A stretch of DNA of 42,673 nucleotides from Psilocybe azurescens (lineage: Eukaryota; Basidiomycota; Agaricomycetes; Agaricales; Agrocybaceae), in NCBI GenBank assembly GCA_023853785.1, contig JAJIRX010000893.1, forward strand, positions 1-42,673, in the 5' to 3' direction. The notes under the pieces were generated by a model. That model was given only the letters and a program-made list of their open reading frames with translations, was not told where the DNA came from and did not search any database. Below, piece after piece: positions 11,136-21,562 of this stretch. Both the position numbers and the translations under genes were made by a program. Numbering within the stretch: the stretch's first letter is position 1; each line of letters begins with the position of its first letter.

Positions 11136-11900
11136 TAGGTTATTACCTTAGAAATCAGGTATGGTGGAAAGACATAGTCTCAGATACTAAGGCTTATTGC
11201 AAAACTTGCTCCACTTGTAAGAGGAGCAAACCCAGCAACCAAAAACCATATGGACTACTGAATCCGTTGCTTGTACCCAGCACACCATGGGAATCAGTAG
11301 GGATAGACTTTATTGGACCATTACCTGAGTCCAAAAATCGCTGATGGCGTATATGATTCCATCACCTTAATAATATGTCTGTTGATAGGACAAATTACAT
11401 GGCTAGACAGATCGCTGAGCTCATGTTTGAACATGTGTACAAACTACACGGATTACCTCGAAACATAATTAGTGATCGAGATGTACTGTTTGTGAGCATA
11501 TTCTGGACTCGCCTTAATCAATTGATAGGCTCAAAATTGAAGATGTCAAGTGTGTATCATCCCCAGACAGATGGATCTACTGAGCAAGCAAATCGGACTA
11601 TCAATCAAATGTTGAGACAATGTGTTAATGATAAACAGACCGACTGGGTAGCTAAGCTCCCGCCATAGAATTTGCCATTAATTCAGCAAGATCCAAAAGT
11701 ACCGGATTCACACCATTTTTCTTGAATAATGGACAAATGCCACGTCCCATGATTTGGAACTCAGCTGATAAATCAGAGTATCCGTCTGTAAGGAACTTCA
11801 TGCTACAGAAAAAATTAGCCATAATGTCGGCTCATGATAGCATTCTGGCGGCTCGTGTAAAACAAACCCAAGACGCCAAATAGGAAGCGTCAAATAGCTC
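11130..11900 (+). pseudogene. Integrase (zinc-binding remnant and DDE core)
   Basis: The zinc-binding segment starts mid-domain (GYYLRNQVWWKDI, then CKTCSTCKRSK), so its His pair is lost. The core has the three acidic residues in order: Asp in VGIDFIGPLP, Asp in ISDRDVLF and Glu in TDGSTEQANR. A stop at 11341 and another at 11666 interrupt it. The remainder (PRPMIW near 11740) continues in a shifted frame to the C-terminal domain. Confidence 0.85.
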
Positions 11901-12351
11901 CCTTCCATGAAGAAGACTTAGTTTACCTTTCTACAAAGAATATAACATTCCCTAAGGGCCTGGCACAGAAACTCATACCTAAATATATTGGACCATATAA
12001 AATTATCAAAGACTATGGAAATCAGTCATACAAACTTGATCTATCAAATTCCCTCAAGCAAAGAGGCATTCACAACGTGTTTCATGTGTCATTATTGAGA
12101 ATACATCAGCCAAACGATTATAGATTATTCCGGGATGACTAGATGAACAAATTAGCATGATTGATATGCCTGGTACTGAATGGGCCATCAAAAATATCAA
12201 GTTGCACTTTGGCTTGGGCGAAGATTCATTCTTTGAAATTGAGTGGAAATCAGGAGATATTACTTGGCTACACTACGAAAGAATTTCAGAGCTACCTGCT
12301 CTCAAAACATATCTTGACCTTCTCGGTGTTGAAAAATACAACAACTTTTGA
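11900..12351 (+). pseudogene. Integrase C-terminal SH3-like part and chromo-like domain
   Basis: PKYIGPYKIIKDYGNQSYKL followed by HNVFHVSLLR (about 11980-12100) is the usual Ty3/Gypsy stretch before the chromodomain. It is followed, after a stop near 12140, by a 64-codon frame at 12157-12351. This has EWAIKNI, a beta strand FFEIEWKSGDITWLHYE and a final helix ALKTYLDLLG. That is the layout of a chromo-like targeting module, which in chromoviruses guides insertion to marked chromatin. Confidence 0.75.
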
Positions 12352-12506
12352 AGGGACACGGAAAACCCATGACCAACAATCCTCAGGTATTTCTACACCT
12401 GATCCATTTTCAGGAACCTAAAAATTCTATAAAAGCCTCCTGTCTACTTGCTCGTTTCTTCACCAAAAATTTCACCCCCTTTCATTGCTTTACCACATCA
12501 TTTATT

Positions 12507-13513
12507 ATGTCTTCCATTCCAGAATCCACAATGGATACCACCCAACCTGACAGCTTTGATTCTAATTTTAATTCTGCTTCTAACTCCATAGATAATGACT
12601 TCAACGTAGACTTCTTCTTCGGTGACAAGAATGCACCTGGAGACTCTTCTTTTGTTCCCAATCCTTCTGTTCTTTCTACCCTTTCCTTCAAGAAAAATCC
12701 CCCTGCTCCATCCACTGCAGTTGCTCCTTCTGAGAACCCAGCCACTCTTGCTACTACACCCAACGTTCCTGTCATGCCCACCAATACCTCCAGCAATTCT
12801 GTCGTGCCCGCCACGAACACCCCGTCTAACATTAACGATGTCACCTCTGTTTATCTGTCTCTAAAGACCATTGCGCACCCTGGTGTCCGCCGCATTGAAA
12901 CCAATCGCTTCGTTATCTTCAATCCTTCTTGTGGATTCACTAGATGTGATGCTCAGCAGGCTCTTATGACCAAACTACTTGCTGCTTACTGTGCCTATGA
13001 CTGAAAACTTCGCCAGCCCTGACAGACAAATCCATCGAGCTTGACTACATACCCTATGGCTACCCCAGCATTTGCAAAACATTCAACGACTATGCCGTCG
13101 GACCCGAACAATTCTCTTACTGGAGCAACACCAGTCAATGTTACATCACAGATGGTCGACCTATCACTATTGCCAAGTTCAAAGCATTGCCCCAGCCTGC
13201 TATACATCACCCAAAACTTGCCAAACAGCAGCCTCCTTTGACAGGATTTGCTCCTCGCTTATCCAACAACTCTGATCCTGCCAATTGTCTATTTAATGAC
13301 ATGATCTTGCTGTCTGCATCTGCCAAAACCACTCGTCACAAGCAATTCGATCATTATTTCCATAAACAGTCCATCAAGCGCCAAAACCAGAAGAGCGCTA
13401 AGATTTGCAAACATCAAGCTCCTCATCATTCAAACGACAGTGTCTTTTCCAATTTCGATTTTGACATGTTAGACAAACCCCAGGCTGGCTCCTCCACTAC
13501 CAACACACTCTAA
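12507..13513 (+). pseudogene. Extra ORF between chromodomain and LTR, unknown function
   Basis: ATG 12507 opens a Ser/Thr/Asn/Pro-rich protein (12507-13004). After the stop at 13002-13004 and a frame change it continues as a more folded stretch (LDYIPYGYPSICKTFNDYAV, then EQFSYWSNTS, about 13030-13200). It ends with a basic tail (to 13513). Most Ty3/Gypsy elements end after the integrase, so a third ORF here is unusual. It could be a second structural protein or an accessory factor; I recognise no domain. It lies directly upstream of the purine tract and LTR, hence belongs to the element. Confidence 0.55.
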
Positions 13514-13574
13514 GACCCTATCTATCAACTCTATTTATTTATTGGGCATTGTCCTACAATACCTGGAGGGCATA

Positions 13575-13922
13575 TGTGACGATCCGACTTTTTCCCACCT
13601 TTGTTATCTTTTCCTTTTATCTTATCTTTCAACTCCATGACTATTTCGTCGACATACCTATTTCCCCCTTTGATTGATGCCTTGAAACTCTTGGTAGATA
13701 CAGTTATTTGTTACCTCTTCTATCCCAACCCTTTTGGACTTTGATTACATTATACAGATCATCTCAATAGTATAAATACAGGGCATATTGTAGCTAGCAT
13801 TCCCCAGTGAATACAGAACACTTTTACCTGTCTATTTGTGCTCTCAAGTTCGCTACCCCTTTTCCTGTGTGCCAGAATGCAGCTATTGACACTTCGTTGT
13901 CACGATAGTCACTTCTGTCACA
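13575..13922 (+). repeat. 3' LTR of the Ty3/Gypsy element
   Basis: The LTR starts TGTGAC and ends GTCACA, a perfect 6-bp inverted terminus, 348 bp in all. Just before it lies a purine-rich GGAGGG, the likely plus-strand primer. A TATA-type word TATAAATA at 13771-13778 would serve as promoter. If a 5-bp target duplication exists, its right copy is CTAGA at 13923-13927. No second copy is seen upstream. Confidence 0.7.
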
Positions 13923-15270
13923 CTAGAGCACCCGTAAACACTTAACATTAACACAGCAGTAACAAAATGGAAACTTGGCTTGATGGCCATTGCTTTGCAT
14001 GGCGTAACAAGTTCTTTTTGTGGGACTGATTTGAACCATCCTTGCTTACTTATGCTTATACTTTTTAGCATCAAAAATTTATAATTACATACACTGAACA
14101 ATTCATTATGCACAATACCAAAAAAAATAGAGAAAAAGGAGCCATTTTACTATGTGGGGCCATATTTTTACCATCCTGCCTCACACTTTATGGCTTCAAA
14201 AATTATAAGCTATATAATGAATGACCTGCTATGCACAATGCAAAAAAACTGGAGAAAAGGGAGCTATTTTGTGATGTCAGAACCTGATTTTGCACTTTTT
14301 AGCACATTCATTACAATATTTTGGCCCTTACATTGAACATAAAAATATAAAAAATTCAGATTAATGTTCATATGAGCTGTCTATATGAGAGTGCTAAAAA
14401 TTAGATTTAACAAAGCTGCAGTTGTGAAGTTATAAATGCAAAGTGTCAATTTACAAACACTGGTGATAGTACAATCAAAATGCTGGATGACAAATGCAAC
14501 GGAATTCAGAATTCATGTCATGTTATCAAAGCGATGGAAGTAGTTGAGACTTGAGTGTGGTTCCACTTGCCCATCAAGTGTGGGAGATTGTGCCAAGTAA
14601 AACCAGGGCTTTGTAAGGCAAATAAAGCAAGAAATTTTAGGCAAAAACCATGTGCAGATTGCAATGAGTTTCCTTGATGAAGGACATGTGAGTACACCCA
14701 AATTTTTCTTCCTCAAACCACCTCCTCTGGAGGAATCCATAAAATTGCACCCACTCACCTCCCAATTCTATTAGAATTTTCTTAATACTTTCAGTGTGTA
14801 TCTGTGTGTAGATACTTAAAGGTCTCCTTCTAGCCTCTTACTAGTGAGTCAACTACGCTATAACACATGCTCAAGGTGACTATATAGGCTAACCACAACA
14901 TAACACGTCTGGCTTCACGTCTCAACTTCAAGTAGTGTAGAATCACATGACCTGAACCCTATGTAGTCACTTTCACCCAACCATACGGAATCACGAGATT
15001 CTGCCTCCTCAAATCATCTGACTCGCTTGAAAGCTCTAGACTCGCCGATTACGAAGCGCATCATTCGGCAAAAATAACTCGGGAGAAGCCGGTTTTACAA
15101 AAGCAATTCACGTTCACGTCACGTTATTAAAGACAAAACAGGAAATATATTCGCACAAAGATAGATTCTTGACATTGCGCCCTCGCTGGGTCCCTGTAAA
15201 AGAACGAGTCTTTACTTACGTAAAGGACTCGTTATCAATCTCCGGAGTCCGCTAGGGAAATTAACTGTAT
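13923..15270. repeat. AT-rich repeat debris
   Basis: Two diverged tandem copies of a ~125-bp unit lie at about 14020-14149 and 14150-14275 (shared words: TATGCACAAT, then a run of A, then GAGAAAA and GGAGC). A third partial copy follows to about 14330. From 14760 to 15180 the sequence runs from TGTGTATCTG to TCTTGACA and could be an old solo LTR, but I have no second copy to prove it. At 15204-15232 ACGAGTCTTTAC pairs with GTAAAGGACTCGT across a TTAC loop. No gene is supported. Confidence 0.5.
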
Positions 15271-16059
15271 CAAGATGGTGTCTCGAGGGATGTTAGACTT
15301 GGGACTACTTTCATTTTGCTTTCATTTTCACTTTTGTATCCTTCCAATGGTAGTCTTCTCAGCTCAATGGAACCACATCCGTGCTCTGTTTCTCTCTGCT
15401 ACAACAATACCCGACAACTGGAGTTCACCGACCGCTCTACAGTTTCACCCAATTATTCTTTGCCTCAGAGATTCTCTGCACCTTCGAATCTCGTCGTACA
15501 AGGACTCTACGCACGGAATGCCTCTGCTCAACACCCGTTCTCACGTGTATTTGAACTATATGATGAGCGTTCGACAGTTTCTCGACAGAGTAAAAAGCAT
15601 TGTTTACGAACAGCGCAAATTCACCGCATGTCTGGTTACTTTGCTTGTCCCGAACGTATATAGTATCCGATACGATGGTTAATGGTCTAATTACTACCCA
15701 TTGAACTCTTCACTCTTTCTGCTGCGCATGCTGAAGGACAAAAGGCGATACATTAATTGGCTGGCTGCCATTGCTTCCCTGGAGCCTGGACACCTAGCTC
15801 AGTTCTTCCTCCAACCCCGAAGCTACTTCGCTTAAGGACTGGTAGTGACATATCCCTGTGCAGTGTGCGTGGCGGGTGGTCACGAAAGGACGACGTATTT
15901 ATGGTCATGAAACTGGGCCGACATGAGCGTATGTTATTCTTGCTTGAACGCTGAGCGCATACTTTGAATACAAGGGGCACGGCGGGCTTTGCGGTACGGA
16001 CCCAATCAGGGTCGATCGGTTTGGTGTTTCCGATTTTGCGAGTGTAACCAAAGACACCT
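15271..16059. other. Region upstream of the P450, no convincing gene
   Basis: An ATG-started frame of 135 codons (15275-15682) and an overlapping one of 115 codons exist. Their sequences show no domain, no intron consensus that would extend them, and no clear codon bias. I leave the stretch unassigned; it may hold the P450's distal promoter. Confidence 0.4.
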
Positions 16060-16065
16060 TATAAA
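16060..16065 (+). promoter_or_regulatory. Probable TATA box of the P450 gene
   Basis: TATAAA lies 48 bp upstream of the ATG at 16113, in ACACCTTATAAACAGGG. The spacing fits a short fungal 5' leader. Confidence 0.5.
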
Positions 16066-16112
16066 CAGGGCGCGGCATTTTCTAACAAACCCAACCTGCT
16101 CCTTCAACCTTG

Positions 16113-19054
16113 ATGTCACTTCCACCAGGTTTAACCTACCTTTTAGGCGCTTTCGTCCACTTTGGCATACCATCGACTGCTACGTATGTCTTGTTGAACT
16201 TTGCGCAAGAAAGGCAAGTACTGCCCATCAATCTCCCTCGCTGGGCTATCGTTTCTATCGCCATTGCTGCACGGCCTATCATCGCTATTGTGTCTAAATA
16301 TCACTCCAAGTGGGCGAACAAGAGAGCAGCGGTCACCAATGGCGCAATAATTGCACCCTATGTCCAGGAATCAACCTTTTCCATCATCCCCGAATTGCTT
16401 GAGAGTCTCCGCAACGGTTATCCAGGTGGGTCCGAGGCTGTGCCATGTTACATACATCATCTAACATTGTTATGCTATTTTCGTCATAGCGGAAGTACTT
16501 CATCGCTGGAATAAGGAATACGGAAATGTCGTCAACTTCGAACTCACGAACACTCCATTTGTGCGTAGATTTTCCTGTCCTTGAATACATAAACGTCAAT
16601 CCTCACACTGGTATATAAGATATTAACGAATGAGCCTGAGCATATCAAGGTCTCTCATTCTCTCTGTACCCACTTACTCCAATCTGAGATACTCTATTCA
16701 AGACCATCCTTGCGACACAATTTGACTCCTTTGCCAAAGGTGGGTGCTTGTAAAACATATTGCGTCCTGGACTATTCAACATTTTGCGATACAGGCTCGC
16801 TGTTTATATCGCAAATAGATTCGCTGTTTGGTGAAGGAGTATTCAACTCTGATGGTACGTTCTACTCTGACCTTGTAAAGATTCTGTTTTGAGGTTTAAT
16901 TCATGCTAGGCGATATGTGGAAGTGCGTATACAAAGTTCGGGTATCTCCCCGGCAATCTGACTGTCTTTGGATATAGATTCCATCGAGCGATGACTCGAC
17001 CTTTCTTTACACGAGAACGCATCAGCGATTTCGAAATATACGATCGTAATTGGAACGTTTCTGTCAAATTGGCAAGGGATCGACTTGCAGAGGGACATTC
17101 TATTGACATCCAGGTATGTCCAGCCAATAACACGCCAAGAATGGCTGATCCGTTAACGAAGTCGATTAATATGTAGGACCTCATCGCGCGTTTCACGCTC
17201 GATTCTGCTTCGGAATTTTTGTTTGGAGGAAACGTCGGGTCTCTCTCCGCAGGTATCCCGTATCATTCGAGCGTTAGCAAGAAGAATACTCGCGAATTCT
17301 ACAACCATCCTTCTACGCCGTTCGTCAAGGCATTCGCTGAGGGCTTGATTTTGTCTACCAAACGCCTGTCGATGGGACCTGAGTGGCCGCTCGCCGAATT
17401 CACTAAAGATAAGGTGTTGCCTTTGCGCAGGATTATGGACGATTTTACGGATCCGCTTATGCGGATGGCGTTGGCTAAGCGGGAACAGGATATGTCTTCC
17501 GATAAAGATGCCACTACTGATGAAAAGGAAGAGTCGACTCTGCTGTCTCATCTAGTTAATCGCACTCAAGGTGAGAGTTATGACTCTACTCTATATTATT
17601 AGTAACAGGCTGACGCCTTCAGATCCGAAAATTCTGAAAGACGAGGTATGTCACCCCGGCCATATTCGCAGCCTTGAGATCACCAATCTGATTGATGACT
17701 TACATATGTATATGTAGCTCATCAATTTCCTTGTAGCTGGACGAGATACGGTATCGTAGCATCCACCATCTAACTTTAGGCTGAAGTTTCAACTGACTTT
17801 ATCCCTGCTTAACTTAGACCATGTGCTTGTTGGCGTTCTCGGTCTACATGTTAGCCGAGCATCCCGATATTGAGAAACGTCTGCGTCAAGAGATTTACGA
17901 GAAGGTTGGATCTACAGAGGCGCCCAAGTATGAGCACATGCGGGAGATGAGATTTATGAGGGCGTTCTTGAATGGTCTGTGTTCAGATTTTGTTTAAAGT
18001 TTATACGACTGACTGTCAGTTTAAATAATGAATTTTGCTAACAGAGGTCCTGCGACTTTATCCGCCTGTGTCAGTATTTTTTAATGGCATAAATGATACC
18101 TACTTTTACTGACTTTCTGTACTGGCTGGCTGTTATAGACCCTCTAACTCCAGGTGAGATTTGTGTTGGGTTTGGTCTAGATAAAGGGTCCGCAATGCTC
18201 ATGCACATTGTTATCTGCGATAACTTTAAGGCAGACCACAAAGCCAGTTGTTTTGCCAGCTGCAGGACCTGGCCAAAAGCCAGTTTACGTTCCTCGGGGT
18301 ACAACGTATGTATTCGATATTTTTCTGATGTTGCGAGTCGACTTTTTTTGATTGGTTGTTTTCTGTTTTCTTCCCTTCCCTTCCCTTCCTTTTTGTAGCT
18401 GCGTGTATACGGTCATTAATATGCAACGCCGAACTGACCTGTGGGGACCTGATGGTATGTGTAGAGCGATTCTTTCTTGTTTACTTTCTAGCATCTTGGG
18501 AGTGAACTGATAGCCTGTAAACGATTCCTTACTCTATATTAGCGCTCAAGTTCGACCCGGACCGCTTCCTCGACGAGAGGGTACAGAAATACCTCGTTCC
18601 GAATCCGTACATATTCTGTCCGTTCAATGCGGGCCCGCGCATATGCTTAGGACAGCAGGTGCGCACATTTACATACGCCCTTGTCTCTCAAGTTTCGACT
18701 CTTTTCCCTTTCTAAAAACACATCCTCTTCCTTAGTTTGCGTACCACGAAGCCTCGTATTATCTCGTACGGCTCCTGCAGAGCTTCACGGACTTCACGCT
18801 GGATCACGGTGCGGCTGGGAATGCGCCGCCCCTGCGCATTGGAAGCACGGGGAGGGGCTCAAGCCGACGGAGAAGATCTGTCCGACGGCGCATCTGACGC
18901 TGTTCGTCAAGGTTAGTGCTTGCTGTCGTTTATCTTCTTCTATTTGGTTCCTACTGAGTTACTGACTGGTTGTGTGGGATTTTGATTACTTGGATTCTAG
19001 GGTGGGCTGTGGGTCCGAATGAAAGAGTTGAAGCCTGAGAGCAGCGAAGTTTGA
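16113..19054 (+). CDS. Cytochrome P450, CYP63-like
   Basis: Membrane-anchored heme monooxygenase, probably oxidising alkyl chains or aromatics with a P450 reductase at the ER. Exons: 16113-16425, 16490-16560, 16620-16649, 16703-16739, 16795-16854, 16910-16922, 16978-17113, 17177-17570, 17623-17645, 17718-17750, 17818-17974, 18045-18069, 18139-18153, 18231-18305, 18399-18454, 18543-18658, 18736-18911 and 19001-19054. All keep phase, for about 594 residues once one frame break is allowed for. Seen: N-terminal hydrophobic segments, I-helix AGRDTT, ExxR as EVLR, FDPDRF, heme loop [10 protein letters not shown] with its Cys ligand, and end VKGGLWVRM. Length and ends resemble CYP63 of white-rot fungi (my recollection of the family). 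One base seems missing in the CCCC run at 18829-18832; otherwise intact. Confidence 0.88.
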
Positions 19055-19507
19055 TCTTTGATTTTGTTGGACGTTCCTTAGGCGCTTGTGGGGCGCCTAC
19101 TGTGTCTCAAGGATTGGTATTCTACAGTCTGCCAGTGTGTTAGCTAGTGTGTACATACAAACTACGCCTCGATCTCACGTTAAGACTAAGACACACGTTG
19201 CATGTGCGCCTGGTCTAACTGATTCACTATATAGTTGTCTTTATCCAACACTTATTTTTGGCTCCTCACCGGATTTGAGAATGATTCTGAGCTGATATCA
19301 AGAGTCAAGAGTCAATACTCTTACAGCTTCATTAGTGGAGCCAATGTTGGACGCTAAGTACGTTACCGTAGGCGCTGGAGCTTAGGTCATATGTACACGC
19401 GGAGTCGAGAAAGAAACAAGGGAGTAATAATAAGGTCACGACTATACAAAGATTCTATGCAATAAATAAACACAACAATTGTAAACCAAGACATTTAGTT
19501 TGTACAT
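19055..19507. other. Convergent 3' ends
   Basis: The P450 (+) and the flavin monooxygenase (-) end here tail to tail with 453 bp between stops. AATAAATAAA at about 19460 could be a polyadenylation element for the P450. No ORF of note. Confidence 0.45.
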
Positions 19508-21412
19508 TCACATTCTATAGCTACGCGCACGGCAAGAGCCGAGCCGAGCCGAGCGCCAAATCTCAGATCTGCACCGCGCCCTCCAAGTCCAAGAATTTCC
19601 CCCCTCGCCGCCCTCCTCCTCGTCCACCTGCCCCTCCCCCCACTCCAACACGCGCCACATCAGATCCACCCACTCCTCCTCCGCCGTTTTCCCACTGCCG
19701 CTGCCGCTGCCGCCGTCACCGGTCCCGACCCCGCGGACCCACGCGTCCGCCTCGCCGCGCGCTTCGAGGAGGCGCCACGCGCGCCGCAGGGCGAGGGTGT
19801 GGATGTGGATGCGGGGCTCCCAAGAGCGTGTTCGGGTGCTCGTGTGTGGGGGGGTGGGGGATGGGGAGAGGGAGAGAGACGCGACGAGGTCGTCGAGCGC
19901 GTCGCGGTACGCGAACTGCTCGAGCGGCTCGAAGTGGTCCCATTCGTGCGAGAGGAAGGTTTGGAGCGCGCGGGATTGTGTTTGTGTGTCTTTTGCGGGG
20001 GTGTTCAAGTTACTGGTGTTGGTGTCGGTGCTTGTGGTCACGCTGGATTGGACTGGGGATTGGGATGGGGATGGGGATTGGACTGTGGGTGGGGATGGGG
20101 ATTTGGGAAGAGAATCGTGGAATTTGGCGGTGAGGACTGCGTGGCGGGTTTGTATGAGGTGGGATTCGTGCGGCCAGTTAATTTGCGGGTGGTGTGGTTG
20201 GGTATCAGTAATAGCGGTATTACCAGTAGTATAAGCATTAGCATTAGAATTGGGAGTGGTGGAAGCGGCGCGGAATACGGCGAGAGCAGCGCGCGCCTGT
20301 GCTTCAACCACCGGAGAGGCGCGACGCGTACTAGGAGGCCGGGGAACGCGATCGACGTGGGCGGTGGGAGTATATGTGATTCGGGATTGGGGTCAGAGGA
20401 GGACGGGGCGAAGCCGCAGTCGGGGAGCCCGAAGAGGTGGCGCGCGAGGGGGAAGAGGGCATAGGACGTGTTTGTGAGGGAGTGGGTGGGGAGCGGGAGC
20501 GGAGAGGTGGATGGGATGAGGGATGAGGATAGGGAGAAGTCTTGCCCCGAGTCATTGGTGGTCGAGGAGGAGGAGGAGGAGGAGGAGGGGAAGAAGGGAA
20601 AGGAGACGGCGTACCCCGTTGCGAGGATGCAGTAGTCGATGTTCTCGGTCGTGCCGTCGGCGAAGTGAACTGTCGACGAGGAGGAGGAGAAGAGGGTCGT
20701 GCGCGGTTTGATGATGCATTTCGAAGGAGGGGTGGGCGGGGCGCCGGAGGAGGTGGAGAGGAAGACGCGCTTGGCGAGCGGGAGGAGCTCGTCGGAGATG
20801 TCGAGACCGCTGGGGCCGCTGCCTATTACTAGGATAGAGGATTGCGCAAGAGGGAGCGGGAGAATGAGACTGGAGGGGTTGCGGTAGGTTACAGAATGGC
20901 TTGCACGTGGGAGTGGGTGTGAGGGGGAGGGAGAGAGCCAGGCGTCGAGCCCGGGGACGGAGGGCATGCGCGGGGTGTTGTGGTGCCCGTTGCACACGAG
21001 GAGCAGAGAGAACGTGTACGACTTCGCGTCGTCGTCGACGCGGACGTGCCAGTGCGGGTGGCGCCATTCGACAGCGGCGACGCGCGTGTTGAAGCGGATG
21101 TGCGGGCGGAGCGTGAACGCGTCGGCGTACGCCTCAATATACGTCTGCACGGTGTGCGCTGGCGGGAACAGAAGTGTGCTTGGGGGAAGGGGAAGGAGGA
21201 GAATGCCATGATCGGGTGGGGCAGGTTCGTGGTGAGCGAGTCGTATAGCGGGGAGGCCGCGGAGGGTGCCATACGCCGCCGACGGTGCTGGACGCTTCGA
21301 ACACGGTGGGCGCCCATTGTCCGCGGGTGTGCTCGTCGCTGTCGAGGATGGTCTTGAGGGCTGCGAGCCCTGCTGGGCCCGCGCCGATGATCCCTATCCT
21401 CAGGCTCGTCAT
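19508..21412 (-). CDS. Flavin-containing monooxygenase (FMO family)
   Basis: FAD- and NADPH-dependent oxygenase; substrate unknown. Start ATG is at 21410-21412 and the protein opens with the FAD loop GIIGAGPAGL. The NADPH loop is ILVIGSGPSGLDI (around 20810), with the family's CNGHHNTPRMP, the SHS..YR segment and LATGY (around 20610) in the expected order. A conserved end (VVEAQARAALAVF) lies near 20300, followed by a Ser/Thr/Pro-rich insert and a Trp/Arg-rich tail. No introns are needed. The frame shifts three times, near 21264-21266, 21182-21186 and 20309-20316. Each is repaired by one extra base beside a G/C run, so assembly error is likely; a young pseudogene is the alternative. It is divergent from the 21563 gene and convergent with the P450, which may form a small oxidative pair. 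Confidence 0.8.
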
Positions 21413-21562
21413 CGATTAGATTGTGGTAAGATGTTGATTAAGCGATTAATTAATCAGTCTGTGTTTGTGCTTGTATACGCGTTGTGTATGCGTGATTGTG
21501 ACAGGCACGTCCCTCGTTATTGCTTACACCCATCCATCCCCCGCTTTTTTTTCTGAGGCGTC
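21413..21562. promoter_or_regulatory. Shared divergent promoter region
   Basis: 150 bp separates the ATG of the FMO (-) from the first ATG of the 21563 gene (+). It contains an AT-rich core (ATTAATTAATC near 21447) and a pyrimidine/T run near 21545. A bidirectional promoter is inferred from the arrangement only. Confidence 0.45.

Larger units (their letters stand above)
6650..13922 (+). mobile_element. Degenerate chromodomain Ty3/Gypsy LTR retrotransposon, 5'-truncated
   Basis: In order: Gag with a CCHC knuckle, a long linker, aspartic protease, reverse transcriptase, RNase H, integrase, chromo-like domain, an extra ORF, a purine tract and one LTR (13575-13922). That is the gene order of a chromovirus-type Ty3/Gypsy element. 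No copy of the LTR is visible upstream of Gag, so the 5' LTR is lost or was never included. Stop codons and frameshifts occur throughout, and a deletion joins RNase H to integrase near 11135. The exact 5' boundary is unknown; Gag-like reading starts near 6650. Confidence 0.85.

Noticed and set aside
6650..13922. Complete two-LTR retrotransposon
   Set aside because: I searched the region before Gag for the TGTGACGATCC start and the LTR's TATA area and found neither.
14780..15180. Solo LTR starting TGTGTATCTG and ending TTGACA
   Set aside because: The ends are plausible but I see no second copy, no target duplication and no clear primer site.
15204..15232. Hairpin as an intrinsic terminator
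   Set aside because: The stem is good, but eukaryotic Pol II genes do not use this signal and no T-run follows; noted only as structure.
15275..15682. 135-codon ORF upstream of the P450
   Set aside because: A second frame of similar length overlaps it, no domain is visible, and no splice pattern links it to a longer gene.
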